A stretch of DNA of 52,048 nt. It comes from Patescibacteria group bacterium. GTDB taxonomy: Bacteria; Patescibacteriota; Gracilibacteria; Peribacterales; Peribacteraceae. Position numbers and translations under genes: made by a program. This document shows, piece by piece, positions 43,084-49,992 of this stretch; the stretch's first letter is position 1; the number at the start of each line of letters is the position of its first letter. A model generated the notes under the pieces. The model did not search any database. It was not told the DNA's origin and worked only from the letters and a program-made list of their open reading frames with translations. The stretch is taken from the NCBI GenBank assembly GCA_018818235.1, contig JAHISE010000123.1, forward strand, positions 1 through 52,048, in the 5' to 3' direction.

Positions 43084-43141
43084 TATCTAAATCCTTAGGA
43101 GTAGGTTGTCATGGACATAAAGTCCTAGTTAAAGATATGAT
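43084..43141. promoter_or_regulatory. block R1: divergent promoter pair with the GACA-N5-TCCTAG motif
   Basis: Plus: TGGACA (43112-43117), TAAAG, TCCTAG (43123-43128), -10 TATGAT (43136-43141) at 18 nt. Minus: ATGACA (43112-43107), TCCTAA (43100-43095, six bases between), -10 TAGATA (43089-43084) at 17 nt. Each points at a gene within about 10 nt of its -10. Confidence 0.7.
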
Positions 43142-43148
43142 TGTCCCT

Positions 43149-43763
43149 ATGAAAGAAGAAGAACATTCTACCAAGGCTGGAATAGTATCCGAACTTCTCG
43201 ATGGAATTATAGGGTGGATTCTAATTATTGCCATAATATGGGTAGAATTCGGTGGGATTTATCATTCTTTTAGTAAACACGGTATTACGAACGGGATAAT
43301 TGCAACTGCTGTGCCTCCTGTGTCTTGGTATAGATCAATCGAATTTTTCTTTCATAAAGACAAATTACCTCTTCCAATTGAGTATACTGAAGATAGAGAT
43401 AATTTCCTTGAATCACTCAAATTATTAAGGGAAGCAGCAGAACTATCTCAGCCACCCAACAAATCTGATATTGCCTTTGGTATTCCAATAGATCAAGAAC
43501 AACAAATATTCTCAATGATTGAAGAGGGCATAGAGCTAAGCAATAATGTAGGCGATGATTTTCTTGTTTTTGCTCATCCTGAACTAAAGAGATATTACAA
43601 AGATATTTTAATACGTGGTAATGAATTGTACTTTGAAGGAGCCCAAAATTCTTACAAGGACACCGGAGTATTAAAACAGATCACAGGAAATAAACTTGTA
43701 ATTGAGTGGATAGATTGGTGGAATGCAAACAATAGAAAAATCGGAAATAGAATTTTTGATTAA
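43149..43763 (+). CDS. membrane protein of the cargo array, function unknown
   Basis: 204 aa from the ATG at 43149 (MKEEEHST). An ATG at 43137 lies inside the predicted -10 of block R1 and is rejected. A transmembrane helix spans about residues 17-38 (IIGWILIIAIIWVEFGGIY), possibly with a second near 48-65. The rest is soluble and helical (ESLKLLREAAELSQ, EEGIELSNNVGDDFLVF). No recognised domain. Transcribed from R1; the stop is followed by block R2. Confidence 0.72.
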   Translation: MKEEEHSTKAGIVSELLDGIIGWILIIAIIWVEFGGIYHSFSKHGITNGIIATAVPPVSWYRSIEFFFHKDKLPLPIEYTEDRDNFLESLKLLREAAELSQPPNKSDIAFGIPIDQEQQIFSMIEEGIELSNNVGDDFLVFAHPELKRYYKDILIRGNELYFEGAQNSYKDTGVLKQITGNKLVIEWIDWWNANNRKIGNRIFD

Positions 43764-43793
43764 TTTGCATTGCATTGGATTGGTTTACTGTCA

Positions 43794-43822
43794 TGGACAT
43801 AAAGTCCTAGGAGGAATAGGAT
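43794..43822 (+). promoter_or_regulatory. block R2: promoter with the GACA-N5-TCCTAG motif
   Basis: TGGACA (43794-43799), TAAAG, TCCTAG (43805-43810), -10 TAGGAT (43817-43822) at 17 nt. The ATG follows 6 nt later, so the transcript should be leaderless or nearly so. Confidence 0.7.
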
Positions 43823-43828
43823 TGTCTT

Positions 43829-44110
43829 ATGAGCCTAGAAGGATTACCAGTTGTATTTGTATCTGCTTTTGTTGTCGTATCTTTTGTATATGCATTTTTA
43901 TCTGCATTTACCACTGTATTTTATCGAAATAAATATCCCGAAAATTTAAGTAGAATAGAATCCGAAATACTGCAAGGAAGAGCAGGTATTGGAAAGAGGT
44001 TCGCATACTTCTTCTTCGGATTACTTTGTTCCTTCATGGCTCCACCAATTTATATTATTGCTGGATTGGTGACATTAATTGCATATCTAGCACATATAGT
44101 AATCGTATAA
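43829..44110 (+). CDS. two-helix membrane protein of the cargo array
   Basis: 93 aa with two transmembrane helices (about residues 6-30, VVFVSAFVVVSFVYAFLSAF, and 58-90) linked by a basic loop (YRNKYPENLSRIESEILQGR). Transcribed from block R2, 6 nt after its -10. Function unknown. Confidence 0.7.
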   Translation: MSLEGLPVVFVSAFVVVSFVYAFLSAFTTVFYRNKYPENLSRIESEILQGRAGIGKRFAYFFFGLLCSFMAPPIYIIAGLVTLIAYLAHIVIV

Positions 44111-44171
44111 TTTAGAAGCCACATTCCATCCAGTTTAAAATTCTCACACGTAGCATACGATAACGTTGTCA

Positions 44172-44188
44172 TGGACATAAAGTTCTAG
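44172..44188 (+). promoter_or_regulatory. block R3: GACA-N5-TTCTAG copy with no -10
   Basis: TGGACA (44172-44177), TAAAG, TTCTAG (44183-44188). No -10 at 17-18 nt and no plus-strand gene follows; the adjacent gene ends here on the minus strand (stop 44190-44192). Probably a silent copy. Confidence 0.65.
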
Positions 44189-44189
44189 G

Positions 44190-44510
44190 TCAACCATCCC
44201 AGAATTCCCGAAAGAATTGCTCATTTCTTTCTTTTACCATTGGATTAAACTTCCTGTTATTTTCTCTTATTTTCCACAAATACGACTCTTTATAATTTGA
44301 AGCAATATAATCTGAAAGATCATCTATGTTTTGGCATTCAAACAATATTGATTCAATAATCTTTTCACTACAGTAATCAAAAGGTGGTTTAGTAATTAAT
44401 ATGAGTTTCAAGTAGTCAGCAGTCGGCTTATCTGGCCTTTGCTTTTTTGCTTTATTGTAAAGACTCATACATGTCTTCTTAGGATCGAAAATTTTGGAGA
44501 ATAGTCCCAT
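44190..44510 (-). CDS. soluble 106-aa cargo protein, function unknown
   Basis: 106 aa, no TM, Lys-rich (KTCMSLYNKAKKQRPDKPT), helical. Unrecognised. Its promoter is the minus-strand half of block R4: TAGACA, five bases, TCCTAT, then TATACT, with the ATG 8 nt after the -10. Confidence 0.65.
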   Translation of the reverse strand: MGLFSKIFDPKKTCMSLYNKAKKQRPDKPTADYLKLILITKPPFDYCSEKIIESILFECQNIDDLSDYIASNYKESYLWKIRENNRKFNPMVKERNEQFFREFWDG

Positions 44511-44518
44511 TCAATACA

Positions 44519-44578
44519 AGTATATCTACACATAGGAGTTCTTGTCTAATGGACACAAAGTCCTATAAGATAAATAAT
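44519..44578. promoter_or_regulatory. block R4: divergent promoter pair
   Basis: Plus: TGGACA (44550-44555), CAAAG, TCCTAT (44561-44566), -10 AATAAT (44573-44578) at 17 nt. Minus: TAGACA (44548-44543), AGAAC, TCCTAT (44537-44532), -10 TATACT (44524-44519) at 18 nt. The two copies abut back to back and serve genes at 44510 (minus) and 44589 (plus). Confidence 0.8.
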
Positions 44579-44588
44579 GTTTACCAAG

Positions 44589-44912
44589 ATGTTGAAATTA
44601 GGGATTAGTAAACGGCTACTAACCTATGCTGGAAGCAATACAAGTCTGATTGTTGCCATTTGCACTATTGTAACTATGTTTGTTGTTACTGCACATATGA
44701 GAAGTAATTTTAATTCTAGGGATGGCGCGCTAAATACAGCATTAAGCAAAAATGGAGGTGTCCCTGTAGAAAATGCTGAGCTATATCATAAAATTGATGT
44801 GGATAGGGGGAATTCCTTATACAGAAAAATATGGACTTACGATGCATTGATTCTTGTGAGCGGAGTATTACTTATTAGTGTGGCAAGAAGGCGGGAGACA
44901 AAAATAGATTAA
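44589..44912 (+). CDS. two-helix membrane protein of the cargo array
   Basis: 107 aa from the ATG at 44589. The ATG at 44577 lies inside the -10 AATAAT, so I prefer the fifth codon (MLKLGISK). TM1 near residues 20-40 (SLIVAICTIVTMFVVTAHM), a loop of about 45 residues, TM2 near 82-98 and a short cytoplasmic RRRETK tail. Function unknown. Transcribed from the plus half of R4. Confidence 0.68.
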   Translation: MLKLGISKRLLTYAGSNTSLIVAICTIVTMFVVTAHMRSNFNSRDGALNTALSKNGGVPVENAELYHKIDVDRGNSLYRKIWTYDALILVSGVLLISVARRRETKID

Positions 44913-44935
44913 TAATTGCAACAAGCCTATCTGTC

Positions 44936-45151
44936 TTAATACTCATAAATTCCACTACCACGTGTATTTCCTTCGTTATACATATCAATATAATCTTCTT
45001 CGGTATATTTAATGTTGCTTTTAGGTGGCACGACATAAGTATTTACACTTTTTTCTGGACGACCAACGAGGCCAAAAATATTTAAGAGCGTCCCAATAAC
45101 TATCACAACAATAAGCCAAACCAATAAGCCTTTGCCTATACTTTTCTCCAT
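44936..45151 (-). CDS. single-TM small cargo protein
   Basis: 71 aa from the ATG at 45151; ten upstream codons are in frame, but a -10-like TATACT lies just upstream of this ATG (7 nt), supporting the shorter start. One N-terminal TM (GLLVWLIVVIVIGTLLNIFG) and a C-terminal soluble part (KYTEEDYIDMYNEGNTRG). Function unknown. Confidence 0.6.
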   Translation of the reverse strand: MEKSIGKGLLVWLIVVIVIGTLLNIFGLVGRPEKSVNTYVVPPKSNIKYTEEDYIDMYNEGNTRGSGIYEY

Positions 45152-45180
45152 GTGAGACAGTATATCAAAATAATATCTCA

Positions 45181-45210
45181 TAGACAGAAAGCACTAGGAA
45201 CGAATAGAAT
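45181..45210 (+). promoter_or_regulatory. block R5: promoter variant
   Basis: TAGACA (45181-45186), GAAAG, CACTAG (45192-45197; TCCTAG in most copies), -10 TAGAAT (45205-45210) at 18 nt, ATG 7 nt later. It drives the five-gene lipoprotein/secreted-protein run to 48571. Confidence 0.68.
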
Positions 45211-45217
45211 ACATTGC

Positions 45218-45451
45218 ATGAAAAAACTGGTAACAATCTTGAGCTTATTGATCTTAACTGCTTGCGGAAGCAGTGGCGGTTATTCTGATAATGAGTACGA
45301 GGAAGATGGCTACACTGGAAATCCTTATTCAGAAGGCACTGGGCATTATGCAGGATTTGAATGGGCAGAAAGAACCGGTGGTAACTGTAATGGAAATTCG
45401 CAATCCTTTAATGAAGGATGTGAGGAATATTATCAACAAATTGGAGAATGA
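45218..45451 (+). CDS. small lipoprotein with Gly/Trp-Ala-Glu motif
   Basis: 77 aa. Signal peptide with lipobox LTAC (MKKLVTILSLLILTAC, Cys16), so exported and lipid-anchored. The mature part has GHYAGFEWAERTGGNC and ends SFNEGCEEYYQ, a pattern (GxxAGxxWAE with NC and SFxEGC) I have seen in small bacterial proteins of unknown function. The ATG is 7 nt after the -10 of block R5. Overlaps the next gene by 4 nt (ATGA). Confidence 0.75.
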   Translation: MKKLVTILSLLILTACGSSGGYSDNEYEEDGYTGNPYSEGTGHYAGFEWAERTGGNCNGNSQSFNEGCEEYYQQIGE

Positions 45452-45714
45452 AAAAAATGATCGCATGCCTGGCTTTGGTTGTTCTTCTAAGTGGTTGTTA
45501 CAGCGAAGAAGATATTACTGATGCAGAAGATTCAATTTTAGATCAAGTTAGGGATCTTGTGTATAACTGCGAACAAGATCTTAGCTATGACGGCGTGTTA
45601 ATGGATGAAGGATGCCTAGAAGACGAATTCTACTATGATGGCGATATTTCCAATTGTGAAACCACACCAAGCTTTATGATAGTAGATGGTGACTGCATTT
45701 TAGGTGGACTATAG
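45448..45714 (+). CDS. small Cys-rich lipoprotein
   Basis: 88 aa. Signal peptide with lipobox LSGC (MKKMIACLALVVLLSGC), an acidic mature part and three or four Cys. ATG overlaps the upstream stop, so probably translated by coupling. Function unknown. Confidence 0.75.
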   Translation: MKKMIACLALVVLLSGCYSEEDITDAEDSILDQVRDLVYNCEQDLSYDGVLMDEGCLEDEFYYDGDISNCETTPSFMIVDGDCILGGL

Positions 45715-45739
45715 GACACTCTATTTATGTGTAGAACGC

Positions 45740-45768
45740 TTTACGTGGCTAATACAAGGGAGTATAAA
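45740..45768 (+). promoter_or_regulatory. internal promoter of the secreted-protein run
   Basis: TTTACG (45740-45745), 17-nt spacer, TATAAA (45763-45768), 9 nt before the ATG at 45778. It lacks the GACA-N5-TCCTAG block. Confidence 0.45.
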
Positions 45769-45777
45769 TTATGCAAT

Positions 45778-46578
45778 ATGAGTAAGTTTTTCATTGCCAC
45801 ATTTGCAGTCGCTACAATTTTGGCAGGGAATATGGTACTTCCTAACAATTTGCAGCCAATTGAATTTGTTCAAAAAGTAGAAGCGGCAGTAAGAGTAAAA
45901 GGATATTACCGCAAGAATGGAACATATGTAGCTCCTCACTATCGTTCAAGTCCTGACAGTAGCCCGTACAACAACTATAATTATCCTGGTAATACAAATC
46001 CGTACACTGGTAAAACAGCCACAGGAAACCCTGACACTTATCTAAAGAATTACATAAAGAGTACTTATACTATTCCCTCTTACAATTATACTTTGCCATC
46101 TTCTAGGACTACTACATCCTCTTACAGCTTACCTTCATATTTATTATCTCCATCATCTACTAACAATACTAATGTTTCAGTCCCAGCAAATGCCCGTCTA
46201 AATATTTTTGGCGATGGTTATATCTGCAATCATGGTTACAAAAAAAACTACTCGAATGGTAAATGTGAGAAAGTATTTGTTCCTCTAAATGCTAGATTAA
46301 GTGTCTTTGGGGATGATTATATATGCAATAGTGGCTATAAGAAGAATTATTCGACAAGTGTTTGTGAAAAGGTATATATCCCAGCAAATGCTCATCTTAG
46401 TGTTTTCGGAGATGATTATTGGTGTGACAGCGGATTCAAAAAAAATTACTCGACTGGCAAATGTGAAAAAATCTATATACCACCTAATGCACATTTCAGT
46501 ATATTTGGAGATGATTTCTTTTGTAACATTGGATATCAAAAGAATTACTCAACAAACACATGTTCGCCAATCAAATAG
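45778..46578 (+). CDS. secreted Cys-repeat protein with YRKNGTYV domain
   Basis: 266 aa from the ATG at 45778 (MSKFFIATFAVATILAG, signal peptide). The next region has RVKGYYRKNGTYVAPHYRS and NPYTGKTATGN, a small domain found in several secreted bacterial proteins of unknown function. A Ser/Thr/Tyr linker leads to four repeats of about 38 aa, each NAxLSxFGDDYxC-(N/D)SGYKKNYST-x-C, an EGF-like pattern with paired Cys. Likely extracellular and disulfide-bonded. The end overlaps the next gene by 19 nt. Confidence 0.78.
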   Translation: MSKFFIATFAVATILAGNMVLPNNLQPIEFVQKVEAAVRVKGYYRKNGTYVAPHYRSSPDSSPYNNYNYPGNTNPYTGKTATGNPDTYLKNYIKSTYTIPSYNYTLPSSRTTTSSYSLPSYLLSPSSTNNTNVSVPANARLNIFGDGYICNHGYKKNYSNGKCEKVFVPLNARLSVFGDDYICNSGYKKNYSTSVCEKVYIPANAHLSVFGDDYWCDSGFKKNYSTGKCEKIYIPPNAHFSIFGDDFFCNIGYQKNYSTNTCSPIK

Positions 46579-47210
46579 GAATATATAGGCCAATAGAAAC
46601 TTTTGCACTTTTTGTGATATTGGTAAGCATTCCGTCAATAACTTTAGCCCACCCAGGACGTACAGATAGCTCCGGTTGCCATACTTGTAGAACCAATTGT
46701 GAGCAATGGGGTCTGAGTTATGGCGAATATCATTGTCACAGAGCAAAAAGTGTACCACAGCCTGAGCCTCCAATACGCAGTCACAGAGGTTTCCCAACAG
46801 GATACACAGAGCCTGCTCCTGATTATGCAAATTCTAAGCCACAATGCCCTGCAAATTCATCCTTGGTTGGTGCAACATGCTTTTGTAACACAGGATATGC
46901 CAAATTTAATAGTTCTTGTATTAAGATACCAACCAATGCTCACGCAGTCACAAGTGGGGCAGATGCATGGGAATGTGACGGTGGCTATACAGAAAAAGGC
47001 AATAACTGTGTACCAGAGCCCGTCCTAGTCGTAAGCCCATCAACATCATCAAGTTCCTCCTCACAGTCTTCATCTGCAAGTATTATGAAACAAACTTCTG
47101 TTTCAGAAGATAATGTAACCAGTCAATCACCTCTTCCGAATTCTATCCCATTATCCGAATCAAAAAGAGGTTTATGGAATCGTATTTGGTCATTTCTCTT
47201 CGGCTCATGA
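46560..47210 (+). CDS. secreted protein with CHTCRTNC-GEYHCH domain and aromatic tail
   Basis: 216 aa. Signal peptide (about 1-30) ending near LAHPG; then HPGRTDSSGCHTCRTNCEQW and GEYHCHR, a known Cys/His-rich domain of unknown function, probably metal-binding. An EGF-like module follows (CPANSSLVGATCFCNTGY), and a NAHAVTSGADAWECDGGY repeat shared with the next gene. A Ser-rich linker ends in the tail KRGLWNRIWSFLFGS. Starts inside the previous gene and overlaps the next by 4 nt. Confidence 0.78.
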   Translation: MFANQIGIYRPIETFALFVILVSIPSITLAHPGRTDSSGCHTCRTNCEQWGLSYGEYHCHRAKSVPQPEPPIRSHRGFPTGYTEPAPDYANSKPQCPANSSLVGATCFCNTGYAKFNSSCIKIPTNAHAVTSGADAWECDGGYTEKGNNCVPEPVLVVSPSTSSSSSSQSSSASIMKQTSVSEDNVTSQSPLPNSIPLSESKRGLWNRIWSFLFGS

Positions 47211-48571
47211 AGTATCTATATATTGCTATTATCGGTTTACTTACTAGCTTCTATATAAATAATATTCCACAAACTTTAGCATTTGGCGAATGTGATCAGT
47301 ACGGAGTGATGGCTAAATATAATTACGATGGTACTTGTAGCTGTACATATGGTTGGAAATTTGACAATACACCTTTTGGCAAACGATGCGTAAGCACTTA
47401 TGATTATTGCAGAAATAGAATGGGAGTAATGGCTACATATGATAGTTTATATGACAAATGTGAATGCTTGGCTGGATATGTTTTAAAAAGAGATATGTTT
47501 GGTGATTTGTCGTGTATGAGCGGCGAAGGCGCATGTCATGATCAATTGGGTATACATTCCAGTTATCAATCGTTCAATGACAAATGTGTCTGTGATTACG
47601 GTTATTCCATTGTAAATGGGAAATGCGTTGATCTCGATCAGCAATGTTGGAATCAATTGGGGTATGATTCAAGTTATAATGTGCTTTATGACACATGTGA
47701 GTGCAACTCTGGTTATATTATTGATGGAGGTCAATGTAAAAATGCGGATATAGTATGCAGAAATGAGCATGGATATTATTCATCTTATAATTCTTTAATC
47801 AAAAAATGTGAATGTGATGATGACTACACTCTAGATGAGTATGGGGAATGCGTTGAAAAACAACATAATGTTTATTTTCGAGTGATTGAACTGGATGATG
47901 ATAACAACGAAGCAATTATAAAAAGTGACTATGATGGTTCTTATTATCACGTAAGTTATGGTTTAGGTTGCCTTTCATTCTGGAGATACGAGGACAAACA
48001 AATTGTTGTAAATCTGGGAACGGATTATTCATTGGATACCTGGGATAAGATTGTCCTTCAAGATAATAATCAGACGTGCAACATTGTCACAAAAGAAAGA
48101 GTGTACTCAGGCTTTTCTTTAAAAGAAGAAGATGAAGAATTGGCAGAAGAAGAGGAGGAAGAGGAAATCATAAACAATTATTATGTTCCGACTCCCACAC
48201 AAAATTTTGAGGAAGTAACAGTCCCTGCTCCTATACCAAGTTGCCCACCAAATTCCACTCTCATTGGAGACACTTGTACATGCAATGAGGATTATACTTC
48301 CTTCAATGATGCTTGTTTCAAGATGCCGGCTAATGCCCACGCAGTCATAAGTACAACAGATGCTTGGGAATGTGATGATGGGTTCATCGAAGAGGAAAAC
48401 GGTTGTATCCCCGAGCCAGTCAGTGCTCCAACTGTTACAAGCTCTTCCTCTAAATCAGAATCATCAATACACTCATTAGAAAATGAATCGGATTCATTGA
48501 TTGTAAAAGCTAGTCCTAAACCTGAGAAAAAATGGGGCTGGGATCGTTTTTGGTCGTTGTTCTTTAAATAG
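47207..48571 (+). CDS. secreted EGF-like repeat protein with aromatic tail
   Basis: 454 aa from the ATG at 47207 (ATGA overlap with the previous stop; MKYLYIAIIGLLTSFYI signal). Residues about 30-215 hold five Cys repeats of about 38 aa: C-x-x-G-x-SSYNSL-x-D-C-x-C-x-GY. Residues about 225-300 form an unrecognised beta-rich domain (YHVSYGLGCLSFWRYEDKQ), followed by an acidic linker and an EGF/NAHAV module nearly the same as in the preceding gene. The tail KKWGWDRFWSLFFK resembles that gene's tail. The TAG stop is the first three bases of block R6's -35. Confidence 0.78.
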   Translation: MKYLYIAIIGLLTSFYINNIPQTLAFGECDQYGVMAKYNYDGTCSCTYGWKFDNTPFGKRCVSTYDYCRNRMGVMATYDSLYDKCECLAGYVLKRDMFGDLSCMSGEGACHDQLGIHSSYQSFNDKCVCDYGYSIVNGKCVDLDQQCWNQLGYDSSYNVLYDTCECNSGYIIDGGQCKNADIVCRNEHGYYSSYNSLIKKCECDDDYTLDEYGECVEKQHNVYFRVIELDDDNNEAIIKSDYDGSYYHVSYGLGCLSFWRYEDKQIVVNLGTDYSLDTWDKIVLQDNNQTCNIVTKERVYSGFSLKEEDEELAEEEEEEEIINNYYVPTPTQNFEEVTVPAPIPSCPPNSTLIGDTCTCNEDYTSFNDACFKMPANAHAVISTTDAWECDDGFIEEENGCIPEPVSAPTVTSSSSKSESSIHSLENESDSLIVKASPKPEKKWGWDRFWSLFFK

Positions 48572-48598
48572 ACATAAACTCCTAGAAGATAGTAAACT
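48569..48598 (+). promoter_or_regulatory. block R6: promoter
   Basis: TAGACA (48569-48574; the TAG is the upstream stop codon), TAAAC, TCCTAG (48580-48585), -10 TAAACT (48593-48598) at 18 nt; ATG 6 nt later. Confidence 0.68.
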
Positions 48599-48604
48599 AG
48601 ACGC

Positions 48605-48802
48605 ATGGCAACATTGCTTCTTAAAAGTTTGGTAACAGGCTACATATTGGTTTATGGCTTTTTATTTGTAGTATTTGCAAGAGATGTCGATAGTGGTAAT
48701 TTTATCTTTTCCTTTTTAATGCCTATAGTTGTATGGCCAGCTACTCTAATTGTTTCGGCTCTAGCTCTTTTAGTTTTTTTGGCAATTAAAGAAAACAAAT
48801 AG
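48605..48802 (+). CDS. two-helix membrane protein of the cargo array
   Basis: 65 aa with two TM helices (about 5-25, LLKSLVTGYILVYGFLFVVF, and 33-60) and a short basic tail (KENK). Transcribed from block R6. Function unknown. Confidence 0.68.
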   Translation: MATLLLKSLVTGYILVYGFLFVVFARDVDSGNFIFSFLMPIVVWPATLIVSALALLVFLAIKENK

Positions 48803-48817
48803 AACCATTGTTTCTCA

Positions 48818-48846
48818 TGGACACAAACTCCTAGCATAGTTAAACT
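48818..48846 (+). promoter_or_regulatory. block R7: promoter
   Basis: TGGACA (48818-48823), CAAAC, TCCTAG (48829-48834), -10 TAAACT (48841-48846) at 17 nt; the ATG at 48863 is 16 nt later. A nearer ATG at 48850 opens only two codons. Confidence 0.68.
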
Positions 48847-48862
48847 CACATGCTTTGAACAT

Positions 48863-49099
48863 ATGGACAATAGCTCCCAGAGAGACGATACTTGTCAGTG
48901 CATGCAAAAGAATCCATGGATTATTATTGGCTTAGTCGTAATTGGTTTTGTTTACATTATATTGACCTCAAGTAATAGTGGCTATAAATCAGGTCTTGAT
49001 GAGGGATACGCAGATGGATATGACGATGGGTATAATGAATGCTATATAATGATTGATGATATTTGTGGTGGTGGTGCTACATGTGCTGATTACTACTAA
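48863..49099 (+). CDS. single-TM cargo protein with Gly-Tyr-Asp tail
   Basis: 78 aa: a short N-terminal cytoplasmic part with DTCQCMQK, one TM (WIIIGLVVIGFVYIILTSS), then GYKSGLDEGYADGYDDGYNE, a tandem GY(x)D motif, and a Cys-containing tail. Function unknown; the repeats suggest an extracytoplasmic, Ca- or wall-interacting tail (inference). Driven by block R7. Confidence 0.65.
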   Translation: MDNSSQRDDTCQCMQKNPWIIIGLVVIGFVYIILTSSNSGYKSGLDEGYADGYDDGYNECYIMIDDICGGGATCADYY

Positions 49100-49151
49100 G
49101 AAATATAAAAGCAACAATAACCATTGTGTTGCTCTTCTCTATTAATTTCTA

Positions 49152-49168
49152 TGGACACAAACTCCTAG
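49152..49168 (+). promoter_or_regulatory. block R8: GACA-N5-TCCTAG copy with no -10
   Basis: TGGACA (49152-49157), CAAAC, TCCTAG (49163-49168). What follows is GC-rich and leads into a repeat; no -10 at 17-18 nt and no plus-strand gene. Silent copy. Confidence 0.65.
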
Positions 49169-49186
49169 CAACACCCCGCCATCACA

Positions 49187-49312
49187 GTCCTAGCTTCCTC
49201 CAGTAGGGAGCTCCAACCTGCGCAGCAGGTTGGCTCTTTGGTCGAGTCCTGTTGCTTCGGTTGGCAGGCCACGTCACTTGCGAGCATCACTATTGAGTGA
49301 TTGTGGCAGGTC
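49187..49312. repeat. GAGCTCCAACCT / CCACGTCA repeat
   Basis: GGGAGCTCCAACCTGCGCAG near 49206, a TTGCTTCGGTTGGCAGGCC near 49251, then a degraded CCACGTCACTTGC core (49268-49312). The first part recurs at 51337-51449. Confidence 0.7.
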
Positions 49313-49338
49313 ACTTCAAAATAGATTAATTTATTACA

Positions 49339-49623
49339 TTACCCAAACAAATTCTCATGATTATTCGTTGCATGAAATGTGATAGTTTCATTGTTATTGT
49401 TATCAACTCCAAGTTCATATAAAAGAATCCAGTCCCCTTCCACATGACAATCACGCAAATATTTCCATTTGCCATGTAATTGATGATCATTGAATTCAGA
49501 TGGAAGAGTTTTCTTTTGGATTAGTCTCAGCATTATCGCTTTAAGCTTTTCAATATCTTTTCCGGATTTTTTAATTCTTTTGTAATCTCTTCTGAATCTT
49601 TTTGTACTCTTTGGGATTCTCAT
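49339..49623 (-). CDS. YafQ-family mRNA interferase toxin
   Basis: 94 aa. YafQ/RelE-type ribosome-dependent endoribonuclease: KFRRDYKRIKKSGKD-like N-terminus and the family core LPSEFNDHQLHGKWKYLRDC, HVEGDWILLYEL and TFHATNNHENLF. Family catalytic residues (His of DHxLxG, His and Asp of CHVEGDW, His of NNHENLF) are present, so it should be active. It follows the DinJ-like antitoxin by 2 nt. Toxin-antitoxin pairs are common element-stabilising cargo. Confidence 0.88.
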   Translation of the reverse strand: MRIPKSTKRFRRDYKRIKKSGKDIEKLKAIMLRLIQKKTLPSEFNDHQLHGKWKYLRDCHVEGDWILLYELGVDNNNNETITFHATNNHENLFG

Positions 49624-49625
49624 AA

Positions 49626-49904
49626 TCAGAGTTTATCCAGATGATCGAAAAATTCATCCTTATTTTTAGAGATTTTTACACCTTTCCCCTTCGAGGCATC
49701 TTCCAAGTCCTTTTGAAGTTTAATATTCGGAACTTCATCCAACCTGACCGGAGAAGGAGAAAAAGGCAAACCGCGGGATCTTTTAATCTCCATATAAAAC
49801 AGAATGATTGCCTGCGATGGTTTGATTCCTTGCGTCTTTAGGATTGTTTCAGCATCCTTTTGCAACTTTGGATCTATACGTTGCTGGATTCGACCTGATG
49901 ACAT
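49626..49904 (-). CDS. RelB/DinJ-family antitoxin
   Basis: 92 aa. A ribbon-helix-helix N-terminus (RIQQRIDPKLQKDAETILKT) followed by the DinJ core GIKPSQAIILFYMEIKRSRG and LPFSPSPVR. It should neutralise the YafQ-like toxin and repress the operon. The start is the ATG at 49904. An operator candidate is at 49933-49942. Confidence 0.87.
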   Translation of the reverse strand: MSSGRIQQRIDPKLQKDAETILKTQGIKPSQAIILFYMEIKRSRGLPFSPSPVRLDEVPNIKLQKDLEDASKGKGVKISKNKDEFFDHLDKL

Positions 49905-49932
49905 AGCTAATATTGGGATAAGGCAAATGTAC

Positions 49933-49942
49933 TACTATAGTA
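49933..49942. promoter_or_regulatory. palindrome upstream of the toxin-antitoxin operon
   Basis: TACTATAGTA, a perfect 10-nt palindrome about 30 nt before the antitoxin ATG, within GTACTACTATAGTACTAT. Plausible antitoxin operator, with a TATAGT-like -10 overlapping it. Confidence 0.45.
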
Positions 49943-49992
49943 CTATCTTTGTCATTTGAAATCAATAGTATTTTCACAGGGCTATTATATGT

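Noticed and set aside
43137..43139. ATG at 43137 as start of the 204-aa cargo gene
   Set aside because: It lies inside the predicted -10 TATGAT of block R1; the ATG at 43149 is where transcription should begin. The same reason removed the ATG at 44577.
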